Made by a program: the position numbers and the translations under genes
NCBI GenBank assembly: GCA_023935145.1
Contig: CM043700.1
Location: forward strand, 142,782,828-142,846,827
DNA: 64,000 bases
From: Bretschneidera sinensis
Lineage: Eukaryota > Streptophyta > Magnoliopsida > Brassicales > Akaniaceae
Direction: 5' to 3'
Part shown: in pieces, positions 24,110-34,910 of the stretch
Position numbering within the stretch: position 1 is the stretch's first letter
How the letters are laid out: each line of letters begins with the position of its first letter
The notes under the pieces: generated by a model
The model's input: the letters and a program-made list of their open reading frames with translations, nothing else
What the model was told of the DNA's origin: nothing
The model's database searches: none

Positions 24110-24745
24110 ATGTCTCAACTCCAAATAAAATCTCCCAAACACTGTGCCCATAAGCAAGGACTAAGCATTAACAAGCGCTACAAGAAGCTTTTCTTTGCCC
24201 TCTCTACATTTTTTACAACAGTTCTCGCTCTAATATTCCTCATCTGGTTTATCCTACACCCTTCAAAGCCTCAATTCTCTCTCAAAGAAGCTGATATCTA
24301 CCAACTCAATCTCTCAGGTCCTCACCTTCTAAACTCCTCAATCCAACTCACTTTACTTTCCAAAAACCCAAACACAAAAGTTGGAATTTACTATGATCAG
24401 TTACAAGCTTATGCTGCATACAAAGGTCAACAAATAACTCTTGATACCTCTCTTCCTCCTTTCTATCAAGGACATGAAGATAGCAACCTGTTAACAGCAT
24501 CTTTGATGGGAACAGGGTTACCTGTGGCTGCATCTTTTGGATACGAAGTGGGACGTGATCAGACGGCTGGAAAACTAGTTCTGAATCTGAAGGTCAATGG
24601 AAAGCTGCGATGGAAGGTTGGAACTTGGGTTTCAGGCCGATATCGGTTTAACATAAACTGTGTTGCAGTTATGCCTTTTGGACCAACTGCTCCAACAATT
24701 CTGTTGAGCTCAAGGCAAGGGACTCAGTGTTCTACTAGTATTTAA
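24110..24745 (+). CDS. NDR1/HIN1-like (LEA_2) membrane protein, NHL26-like
   Basis: An intronless gene of 211 residues. A basic cytoplasmic N-terminus (INKRYKKLFF) precedes one membrane segment at about residues 29-51 (FALSTFFTTVLALIFLIWFIL). The LEA_2 fold follows, with the family's LKEADIYQLNLS, LLSKNPNTKVGIYYD, TLDTSLPPFYQGHED and the C-terminal LRWKVGTWVSGRYRFNINC. NHL proteins sit in the plasma membrane or at plasmodesmata. NDR1 acts in defence signalling, and Arabidopsis NHL26 affects phloem sugar export. The KVGIYYD and PPFYQGH stretches look most like the NHL26 group, but this is by eye. The start is the first ATG after the CT-rich leader. Confidence 0.88.
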   Translation: MSQLQIKSPKHCAHKQGLSINKRYKKLFFALSTFFTTVLALIFLIWFILHPSKPQFSLKEADIYQLNLSGPHLLNSSIQLTLLSKNPNTKVGIYYDQLQAYAAYKGQQITLDTSLPPFYQGHEDSNLLTASLMGTGLPVAASFGYEVGRDQTAGKLVLNLKVNGKLRWKVGTWVSGRYRFNINCVAVMPFGPTAPTILLSSRQGTQCSTSI

Positions 24746-27700
24746 GTTAGTATTCACTAACATACTTCAAAAAAACAGAGCTATTATAGCTACTTAGTAT
24801 GTTCTTAATAGTGACTATTTTATGACTTCATTATCCACTTGGTGTTTGAATGTTTTGATGCTCTTCATTAGTGTAGTAATTGTAAATTAATATAAGGTTG
24901 GAAGTTAAAATTATAATTAATAATGAAAAGCTTGTTTGGATTGTTTATATATCTTATCTTATCTTTCTCTTATATTCTGACTCTGGTTTTGGTTTGCAAG
25001 TGAGGGTTGGAGAGTGAAGAAAGGAGATTTTTTTAGCTTCTAAGTAGGATTCTTGTGAGTGGAAGGGTGAGGAGGGATTGTTTCACCTTTTCTTTTTTGA
25101 TTGTTTTATGAGGAAGAAAAGAGAGTGTAGACCGATAAGAGTGATGATAAATGAGATTCCAAGGAGAGAAAAAAAAGGGAAACAAAAGGCGGGAAACAAA
25201 TTGCTTTCTTTGCTGAGGAATCATCAATTTTTCCATGTCAATCTCACACCTTTAATAATTATATTATACATAATGGAACTCTAGCCACGCCTGCTGGGTC
25301 CCTATGAACCACTAGTTTTCTTGAATCTTCACTTTCCTCTTTTTTTTCTTGATCCATTTTCCTGTTTTCTATGGTTTCAATCTCTGTTTGTGCAAGACTT
25401 TGAATGGACAACGTCCTCAGTTGAATATACCCAAGAATATGCAAATTTCAGAAAATGATAGGGCTGTTCATAAAAGAAATGAATAGACTAAAATAATTCC
25501 ATCACACCCATGTATGCTACACTATTGGAAATTTGGACAAGAGATTCGTTGTTACAATTTTCCTTTTTCTTTCTTTCAAATATAATCAAGCGATAGTATG
25601 TAAAAAGTTGAGATTAACAATGTCGCCCAAAGCGAAATCACAGAAACTGATTACTTTCTAAAGTTTCACCTTCCTCTCCTCTAAAAAATATGACAAGTAG
25701 ACAGCTACTACACCTAGCATCTTAACTTTGAAATGCATCCACCACTCTTGTATCAAGTTATTCATTTGAGAGAGTTTATAAAATAATTTAGTTTTCTATA
25801 AATGGTGTATGTGAAAAGAATTAAAAATTGAAAGATAGTATTTAAGAAACCGAATTTGTGTTAGAAAAATTATTTTTATTGTTGTTTTATTAATTATTAA
25901 ACTGTTTTTAGTTTTATTACAATTTTATCAAAAACGATTTTATAAAACGATTTGTAAACTAGAAATCAAAACTAATGTCCAGCCAAACGGTACCACGGTA
26001 GATAAAAGAGGATTAAGGAACACGACATAACACATCTCACCTTGTGGGGAAGGGGGAAAAAGGTACCACCAAGCCACTACTTTGATTTACATATTTGTCT
26101 TTTTTTGGTGCCTTACACAGGCACAGTGAAAACTTGATTTCGCCTAAGAGAGCTTAACTACCCAGCAGTTGATGCAGCCATTTCACAGCTGATGACCCAT
26201 TCTATGGTTAAAAAAAAAGTGATAAGACAAAAATAGTTCCACTTGTATTTCAGCACTGTTGTTGAGAAAGGGAGAAAAACGAAAAGAAAAAAAAGTGAAT
26301 AATTTAGTACCGCAATTTTGAAAAGCTATCAAACTTTATAAGGTTTTCAAAAGATAGCGACTTCTCACTGAAGCGTCTCTACCAAGCCAGGGGAACTCTC
26401 TCCCATGAACGGTTTGGATGCATGCAGTGCACATGCACCTAGCGCATCCAAGAATTTCTCCAGCCAAGCATAATAGCTGGCTTCTCTTTACAAAAACTTC
26501 CACAGGCAAAACTCTAAAAAGAATCACTAATCAATTCTCTAGAGCTTAAAGTCAAGTCACCCTCAAAAGGTTAACTAAGCCCTGCTTTGCCATGAGGTCT
26601 ACCAAACTCCTCCAAAAGATCTCACAAAAGTAGTCTCTCTTTGAAATCTTAAAACAGATACTTAATCGAAGAGATAATATAATACTACTAAATTATTTTT
26701 GCTCACCCTACTCATATACATTGACAAGGTATTGTGACTCTAATAATCATACCTACCTTTCAGCTCTCAGGAGGACACTAGGGTGCAAATTTAGGAGACA
26801 GCTTCTTGTGGAAATAATGACTAAATACTTGCAACATCAAGTGCAAATATAGCTAGAATTAGTAAAAACTGATTCAGTACATTTTTACAAGTGGGCAGGA
26901 AAGGCAACCAGAGGAATCATGCTCTGTCAATGAGTTGAAGATGATCAAACCAAAGTTTCATGGATTGAATAGGATCCCGATTGCTGTATAAGGGTTCCAG
27001 AGCACCAAATAACGTGAGCTCAACATTGGCTCTCTCTATGTTTTTGCACTGTAATGTAGATGACATCAGCCAACATTCATAATTTTGGATTTCTAATTTA
27101 AGACTGGCATGTTACTTCCTCAAGCAAGGAGCACAACGGATTAAAGAACCCTAGACCAAATTAAGTCATAAGCTCTAGGCCAACTGCAGATTAGACTGAA
27201 CGCTACCTAGCTTATTATGAAGGATTATTGCGACTCCAGTTTTGTATTTAATGCTCACTTACATTATATTCACATTAATTCGCGGATTATGTTACAACAA
27301 TGCTGATGATCAGAAGTGAGACATGTTATATGGACTCAAGTATGATTGTCGGACTCAAGTATGTGTCCAACTATCATCCTCGTCTATTTTTTTAAATTTT
27401 TTTTTTTAATTTAGAGTTCCTAACTTATAAGAAATGTACGTGACATAAATATTAAAGTGAAAAATCGATGTAACATAGCAAGCTATCACAATTGTGGATA
27501 GTCAAAAATTTGAAAGAATAATCACATATGAGCATATTATAAAAAAATAAAAAATAAAAACTGAGACATAACGTACAAGTTATTTTTGGTAACATAATAT
27601 ACAATTCAACCAACCACAACCATGGATACTCGAAAAAAAACGAAAGAATACAGTCACATAAACCCAAGAGTGAATCCAGCGATTCTGTAATTTCCATGTC

Positions 27701-27897
27701 AATTATTGTTACAACGTTAATAATCCGGTTCTGTACTATACTCAGAATTTTAATTCCTTAGCAGCTAATGATCGATAACAAGACACATCATCGTATCATG
27801 CAAAATAAGAAGAAAAAAAAGTGAAGAAAATCCCCAACAAAATCCTCAATTTGTCAAAAAAAAATGTCAGCATAAATTCGCAACTCACAAGGCCATA
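24746..27897. other. Intergenic region NHL to Nudix-like gene
   Basis: AT-rich sequence with only short frames (for example 26336-26527 on the minus strand, Cys-rich by chance). I recognise no gene, RNA or transposon. The two flanking genes converge here, so both 3' UTRs lie within it. Confidence 0.5.
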
Positions 27898-28566
27898 TTA
27901 AGATTGAACCGAATCAGAACTAACCCATTGCCAGTGATGCTTCTTCACAGAGACCGCCTTATCCGCAGTTATCGTTTCCTCTGAATCTGCATACTCCTCC
28001 TCCTCTTCAGTGCAAAACTCTCCTTCCGGCAAACCATCTACCCATGCATCCAAAGAATGCAGCACGTAACGCGCCGGCAATCCCGGATACGAAACCGAAT
28101 TCCTCTCCTCCACTTTGTCGCAATAAGAACCAGGCACAATCCTCACAACGCCACTGATCTCGCGATCACCATCAATCGTTGAACCGAGTTCTTCTTTAAC
28201 AGCTCGAAAAACGGCCTGCTCAGGGGACTCACCGGGTTTCATTTTCTCCGCTAATGGCCGGGACCGGTACCGTACGCTACCATCCGACAATTCCTGGTGA
28301 GATTCGACGAGAACCCGATTGTCTTTGTCGATAATTCGGACCGTAACGACATTGACAGTGCGAATCGGAGGGGTAGAATCGGCAAGAGAGGTCTCTCCTT
28401 CGGTGAGCTCGAGCCAGAGGTTGTGGACGTTCTTGGTGCCGGGCTTGACGCCCCATGAGGCGAAAGAATCAGATGGCAAGCGAGGCTTGAGCCAATCGGA
28501 GAGGGACTGTGGGCTGGCAAAGTGGTGCTGGTTGCTGGGTTTTGATTGGGTGGGTTGTTTGGACAT
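27898..28566 (-). CDS. Nudix-hydrolase-like protein with a degenerate Nudix box
   Basis: An intronless frame of 222 residues from the ATG at 28566. In-frame ATGs at 28701 and 28719 would add up to 51 residues rich in basic and hydroxyl residues, a possible organelle-targeting extension. The core reads TVNVVTVRIIDKDNRVLVES, a typical Nudix first strand. The helix that follows (GESPEQAVFRAVKEELG) fits the Nudix box G-x5-E-x7-R-E-U-x-E-E-x-G-U only partly: the first Gly is Glu (in AEKMKPGE) and the RE pair is RA, while the metal-binding EE and following Gly remain. The C-terminus is acidic (TEEEEEY) and ends HHWQWVSSDSVQS. Nudix enzymes cleave nucleoside diphosphates linked to another group. Substrate and activity are unknown here. 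Intact frame and composition argue it is a real gene. Confidence 0.75.
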   Translation of the reverse strand: MSKQPTQSKPSNQHHFASPQSLSDWLKPRLPSDSFASWGVKPGTKNVHNLWLELTEGETSLADSTPPIRTVNVVTVRIIDKDNRVLVESHQELSDGSVRYRSRPLAEKMKPGESPEQAVFRAVKEELGSTIDGDREISGVVRIVPGSYCDKVEERNSVSYPGLPARYVLHSLDAWVDGLPEGEFCTEEEEEYADSEETITADKAVSVKKHHWQWVSSDSVQS

Positions 28567-28704
28567 GGAGGGTATCTTGAGAAATCGGCAAGGATTTAAA
28601 GGAAAACGGAGAAATAAGATTTCGGGGAAGCGGCCAAGTGGGTGCCCGTGCGGTGCTGCTGCTTGAGTTTTGATGGCGCGGGTTGTTTGGAGTTTCGACA
28701 TAAG

Positions 28705-29076
28705 GAAGGCTGCGATCATCTACAGGGAGCTTACATTGAAAGGACAAGATCCACCTTATAGAGAACAAAGGAGGGGGATTGCAAGGATTTATCTTCTGAA
28801 TCAACTATTTTGTTTGCGGACCCACGTAAGACAAACGCTATCCCGTGTTTATCAATATGGAAAATCGCGACGATCTGTTCACTATTTGGGGAAGGCAGCG
28901 ATAATCTACAGGTAGCTTACATTGAAAAGACAAGGTCCACCCTATAGAGAACAAAGGAGGGGGATTGCAAGGATTTATGTACTGAATCAACCACTTTTTT
29001 GCAGACCCACGCAAGACAAACGCTATCCCGTGTTTAACAAAATGGATAATTGCGGCGATCTGTTAACTATTCGAAG
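28705..29076. repeat. Tandem 186-bp duplication upstream of the Nudix-like gene
   Basis: Two head-to-tail copies, 28705-28890 and 28891 to about 29076, share long blocks such as AGAACAAAGGAGGGGGATTG and CAAACGCTATCCCGTGTTTA with scattered substitutions. A plus-strand frame from the ATG at 28673 (80 residues, basic) runs through the first copy and stops just inside the second. A second frame (28922-29191) covers the second copy and the following unique DNA and ends in a Lys/Glu-rich tail. I recognise neither protein. The duplication may simply copy promoter DNA of the Nudix-like gene. Confidence 0.7.
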
Positions 29077-29550
29077 ATATTTCGGTGTGGAAGAGGATGA
29101 AAACTTTTTAAGATACTTGGGCAAGGAAGGAGATGCAGAAGATAAAACAGCCTCTAAAGAAGGCGAAAAGCTCCACTTCCGGAAATGCTAAGTTTATCAT
29201 TCATAACAAAATCGCTGAGAAAAAATTTGGCCAAAAGAAGAAGAAAATCATACAATCATTAAACAAGAGGAAACTTTAGACAGTTCAGTGTTCTTAATTT
29301 CTTATCCCCCTTGCATCTCATTACACAATAAAAGTTCAGAACCAACTTTCAACTTCTTTTAGTCTAATAACTAAATAACAGCTCTATAAGCAAAAGTCTG
29401 AATGGTTTGGCCTCAGCACATTCCACAAAATCCACAGATTGACAAGATATTAAGCACGGCATTCAGCGAACACTAGATTTTTACTCAGGTATCCAGTAAA
29501 ACTTTGCCCTCAAACTCGATCCAAGCAAGCCATGAAAGAGCTTTAGCGAA

Positions 29551-32500
29551 TTAGTCGCTACCTGACTGCACCTGAAAGAGAAAAAACATAAATAAGATTA
29601 CCTATAACACTTAAACAGTAGTTTCGGAGAGTTTCTTTCCCCTTCCTGTGATCAGTACAAAACCATTAAAATATCCTGGAAATCGAGCTATAGACTTCCA
29701 CACATGCAAAGAGGATCCAGCCAAGAAAATGGACATTTAGCTCAGTCCAAATCCCCCAGAAATGCCCTTACTCCAAAATTTCCACATCAAACACCTAAAA
29801 CTCACGAACATTTCTTGTTACCAGATACTTCTTTTAACAAGTATATCTTGTTACCAGATACTTACATTCACTTTATCAGAATACAACCTCTACCTAAACC
29901 GAGAGTTTACTCACCTCACGGGGAGATCCTGACCTCGATCTAGATCTTGCTCTGCATCAAAGAATGAAGAATTTTCCAAAGGTAAGAAGTAGGACAAGGA
30001 AAATCATAGCAGAGAACGTGATCACTCCAATGATTGACTGCAGATCTAGACTGACAGGGAACCAACCTTAATTTTTTTGATAAGTGGGTAACCAACCCTA
30101 ATTACCTTGACAATTTAACAGGGGATGCAGATCTAGATTTTGGCATTGACCTGGAACGTGATCACTCCAATGAATGACTGCAGAAACAGCAACTCTCACG
30201 ATGTAGAGGATAAAAGGAGTAAAATTGCAGGGGAAAAAGAATGAAAGGGTTTATACCTCTGGTTCCTTCTCTCGCTTCTGCTGCGGCTGTGGCTTCTGCT
30301 GCGGCTGCGGCTTCTGCTTCTGCTTCTGCTCATTGATGGACTGCACTCATATTTCTTCACCTATAACAATTGTTGCACAAAGAAACATGATGAGCTTATC
30401 AAAACAGAAACTGTCAAACATCATTTTCTCATGCCTATAAATTTGAATAATCCAATGTTCTCACTCGTGCATGGTCTAAGCATTCACATGATTAGAAATA
30501 GAACAAAAAAGGGAGCTGAATAAAGCAAATGTGCACCCGCCAGTACACTTCCTGGCCTCTTCTTGTTTAACAAAAAATTATCATACTCCATAGGAAGAAA
30601 AAATGAACGAGTACTAACAGCTATAAGTCAAGCTAAAACAAGAACAAGCACATACCCAGATTGTATACAAAAGCATAAACTGGCAAAACAATTTCACAAA
30701 GGGTGAACTAATGAAAGATGGATAGAAAGGTTACCCGGATATAAGCTCTTGCCCAAGGATTTCTAAACTCAGTGTCATCAAGTTTCCGAATCTGAGCATC
30801 AGAAGAAAATGTTATCAAAATGAAGATAATAGGTTAACAGCCATGCTAGGGAGGTGGGGAAATGGTAGTTCATATCCTAAACAACTTACAGCATATTTCA
30901 TGTCGTCGTAATTAGTATAATCAACAACTCCAAAAGTCCCTGAATACACAAACATTCTATAAGTACTATATTAATTCAATATTACGAGAAAGGTAAAAAC
31001 CACCCCTAGTCAGTTGAAACATGACGAGGCACAGTTGATAATGCAGTGACAGAGATGACACAGAAATAAAAAAATATAAAATAAATTTGAAACACGTTAT
31101 AAATTGATGCCCGTGCATTTAAAGAGGCTTTTCTCATCATAAGTCAATTATATGTCTGTACGACTGTACCACATAAGAATATCGATTGATGCCTGTGCAT
31201 CTAAAACGGCTTTTCTTGTCATATGTCCATTACAAATCTGTACCACATAAGAATATCAAATTACCATACCTTCCACATTGCCAAAGCTAGCAAAATATCT
31301 TGAAACCTGATAATATCACCAAAGTGATTGATTGAATAAAGGAAGGCAAGTGATACACATAGTTTGCGTGCATGCACAAGCACACACTTTGAAACAGGTA
31401 AGTGATGCCTTTTCTCCTAGCGGAGGGGGTTCAGGATATTACATTGTGATATAACCAACGTTTCTTGATGAAGATTGAATTTCTTAGACATCCTTTACGT
31501 TGAGTCTTCTCCTTTCATCCCCAAAATGTGCTAATTGGCATGAAAAATTGAACAAGTCGACTGAAAAAAAAGGCCAATAGTTTCGACAAAAGGAACAGCT
31601 CTACTACTGTCCCATAAAATCCAAACAAAGGATTTCCCTTGATGTGTCACAAACTTATCTCCTAGATCTCATGTATGCAAAAAATTACCAAAAGATGATT
31701 TTCCAATACTAAGCATCTATGGGTTTCTTGATTCCCCCATAAACATGAAATCAACATGCAAACTTCAAACCCAAATGAATATAATAAAAGACTTTCCTAA
31801 AGCATGAAACAGAAATGCTAATTGACAAGTAGCACGAGGGCATACCCTGGCTGTCTCGAGAAACTTCAGCAAAGCACACATCACCAGCTTTTCGCATATG
31901 GTCCTGAAATCAATGTACCATTATGGTAAGCAGCACAGCAAAAAAGGAAAAAATAAGTTGCTTGGAAGCAAGAATGTTCTCAAACCTTCAAATCTTGCCA
32001 TGAAGCAGATGAAGGCAGCCCACGAACGACAACTGCATTAGCAATGGATATGTGGGTTAAAACCATTAGCAGGCATCTATGACAAAACCAAAATTAAATC
32101 TACAAAATAATGGAAAAATAGTTTTGCAAAACATATCTTCCTCATTCACGTTATCAAAAATATTCTAATGATACTGGACCCACCTCAATATTCAGAATGG
32201 CGTGAGATACCAAACCGAGCTGCACCACCACGATCACTTGAGGATTGCCCTCTACCACCATGGGCAAGTTCAACCTGATTAACGACAGCAAGAAGCCATT
32301 AAGAAAAACACAATGGCAAAATACTAATGGAAACAATTGGAACCTCCTATTACCCTTAAACGGCAGCCATCAAAGTTATAGCCATCACGCCCCCTGATAG
32401 CATCTTCAGCATCCCGAGAACTTTCAAACTATCAATCGAACAAACACAAAACCGTCAAAGGAAATCCAACTTAAATCTGCCCATACCCAATTACAAAATG

Positions 32501-33084
32501 AGGTTAGAAAGTTACCTCCACGAAACAATAGCATGGAGGGCGAGGTGGAATCTTCAATTCAATATCAAGTATACGGCCATACTACAAACAAAAGAAAATA
32601 TATTATATCACAACCTTGATACAAACACCAAATAGCTACACCAACATTGTACGACCATATATTGCCACATCAAACATACCACTTGATTCTTCATAAAGGT
32701 TTATGATACAGCATGAATGTCAGCAAGATATAATGTCAAGATCACCAAATTGAACTATCAAACCCGGATTAGCAAATGATGAGTTTACCGGTTTTCATTA
32801 TTCAAACCACATATATCAAGTTCCCAGAGCCACACATTACCAAAGTTACAGACCATGACATCATGGAGACTCGAAACATTTGCATGAGAATTTTTCATTT
32901 GTCACTTCTAAGGCTCAGTTAAAGAGAACTCAATCAGTGAAAATCTTATTCAACTAAAATCAAGCATAGATGGCGTAAAAGTACATCTAACTCAAACCTT
33001 GTAGAATATATCTTCAACTTCCCATTCTCTTATATCTGCCGGCAGGTTGCCAACATAGATTGTGCGAGAAAATCGACAGCTTAT
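29551..33084 (-). CDS. SR34a: SR34a-type serine/arginine-rich splicing factor, start lost and in-frame stop
   Basis: Coding exons in order are 32998-33084, 32516-32581, 32354-32428, 32184-32274, 31986-32032, 31846-31903, 30890-30939, 30735-30791, 30257-30360, 30106-30150, 29915-29951 and 29551-29571. All are in phase with GT-AG borders, 246 codons in total. RRM1 has RNP2 (IYVGNL) and RNP1 (CYCFVEFE). The second, pseudo-RRM has the SWQDLKDHM signature, and an RS tail ([17 protein letters not shown]) follows. SR34a/ASF-like proteins select splice sites in the nucleus. Two faults are visible: the family start codon is ATA (33082-33084), and codon 106 is TGA (32185-32187) where the family has Arg (SEF/Y-R-V). 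A donor 27 bases upstream would skip the TGA in frame. The Gly-rich linker is short. Untranslated exons lie at 34183-34225 and from about 35030 to 34911. It may be a recent pseudogene, a defective allele or an assembly error. Confidence 0.82.
31104..31259. repeat. Tandem duplication (about 82 bp) in an SR34a intron
   Basis: Two adjacent copies, 31104-31185 and 31186 to about 31259, share TTGATGCC-TGTGCAT at the start and CTGTACCACATAAGAATATC at the end. The second copy has a short internal deletion. The pair lies in the intron between 30940 and 31845. Confidence 0.75.
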
Positions 33085-34910
33085 TTTTAATAGCAGGGGA
33101 AAAGAGCAAGTGTGTCACTGCATGCAGAAAAAGAATGAAATAAATAGAGAAACAATCTCTTGTTTTTGGAAATAATATATTTCTATCCACTCAAATATCC
33201 AATTATCCTCAGCATGTACTCTATACGATAACAAAGATGTGGTAAAACCAAAATATGAAGCAAACCAAGTGAGCAATCCTCCATGTGAGAAGTGCTCCAC
33301 AAGCTCCATTGCTCATTTGCTCCAAGATGCTCCATAGCTATAATAAATTTGAAATTTAATTTGGTCTCATCATCCTCCACTGATTTTTTGCAGACGTATA
33401 GATCTTCAAAGTGAGCAAGAATCTCCGATAATAAAAAAAAAAAAAAACACCAATAACTCCACCCTGATTCTCCCACTCCCTCTCTATATCCCTATGTATG
33501 ATTGCAAAGCTCATATTTGTCCAAGCGCTTGTCATCTATCATAAAGAAAGCATTCGTGTCATGAGATCAGGTAAGATTGACATATATTTATGCATTCCTT
33601 ACTCAGCTCTCTTTTTCACAGTATTGAAGAAAACAACCCTGGAAACTATATATTTCCCAAGTTCCATAGCGTTTGCTAAACAATGAAATGTTACCTAAGG
33701 TCGTCTCTAGGGAAAGGACTGGTATAATTCTTCTATCCCTCTTATTCAACCATGTAAAGAACACACAGAAAACTATTCATGGAAGACACCCCATTTCAAG
33801 TTTCCTTGTGTTTTTGTTAGTTAATGTGATTTCTCACAAAATGATGTTCCAGGAAATAACTGAACAGACCAGTCACATCATTAACAAGTAACAATTGTAC
33901 ATAATTCATTCGGAAACAAATCCTAACCAATGCTCCAGTTCCCATAATTCATGAGAACTCAATAAATTGGAAACAAAGATTTCATACCATTTCCAGTGAC
34001 AAATGAATCTTCAAAAAGGTGAAAAGAAGCAAACCGGTAAGACATGTCCATGTATGTGTGTGCACCATTGAGCTTGAGCAAAAAGAAGCTAGTGCCAGAA
34101 CACGTGTCAAATAAGTGCACTTTCTCCACCTCTCACCCCCACCCCCACCCCAATGCATTTTAATAATGAAATTCTCACTTACCAACAAGGGTATCAAAAA
34201 CCGTCTCCCCAGCTAAGATGTTAGCCTGTTAAGAGAAATTCCTAGTCAGGAAAATACTAAAATCAGGCAAATAAATACACTCCAGACAAACAAATGACTA
34301 GTGCTAAAAAAATTTGACAACCTTGCCTTTAAATATTCTTTTAATGAAATATGAAGAAATCAAGAACCTAGGATTGCAACTAAAAACCCATTGCAAATAT
34401 ATACTTACAAAAGAAACCATTGCAAATATTACAAAGAAAAAAGCCACACAAAAATGTGAATAAAGCAGTATATGCCAATATCGTAAGTGTAGACAACTTG
34501 TCCATAGCAGTTCGCATGCATACTCATTCATTAAATCAATTTAAGCATTAAAGTAGAAAATCTTTTCTTTATCACCAAAAGAAAAACAAATTTATTATAA
34601 TATAGCAAATGAAAGCGTTCACGACGGAACCAACCATACAGTTTACCAGGTCTAAAACTCTTGCTAGACCAGAGGACAAGAGAATCAAAGAAATGGATTC
34701 ACATAGTACAGAAGCCTAAACCAATATTCGACATAAAATGGCACTCACTTAGACAAAATCTCGATTAAATATCGGCAAAAGACCAAAAAAAAACCAGCAA
34801 ACAATCTAGGAAATGATATCAATCGCATTAACATCAACGCATCTCAAAATCGTAATCGACACATTTCATAGACATATGCAGCGAAGAGGGAGAGTTCGAT
34901 GACATTTTAC

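Noticed and set aside
33980..34005. A short exon ending ATG before GTATGA upstream of SR34a
   Set aside because: Its phase 0 end would put the RRM out of frame when joined to 33079.
34497..34530. ATGA before GTATGC as the missing SR34a start exon
   Set aside because: Its phase does not fit the next exon, and no matching acceptor exists to make the family N-terminus.
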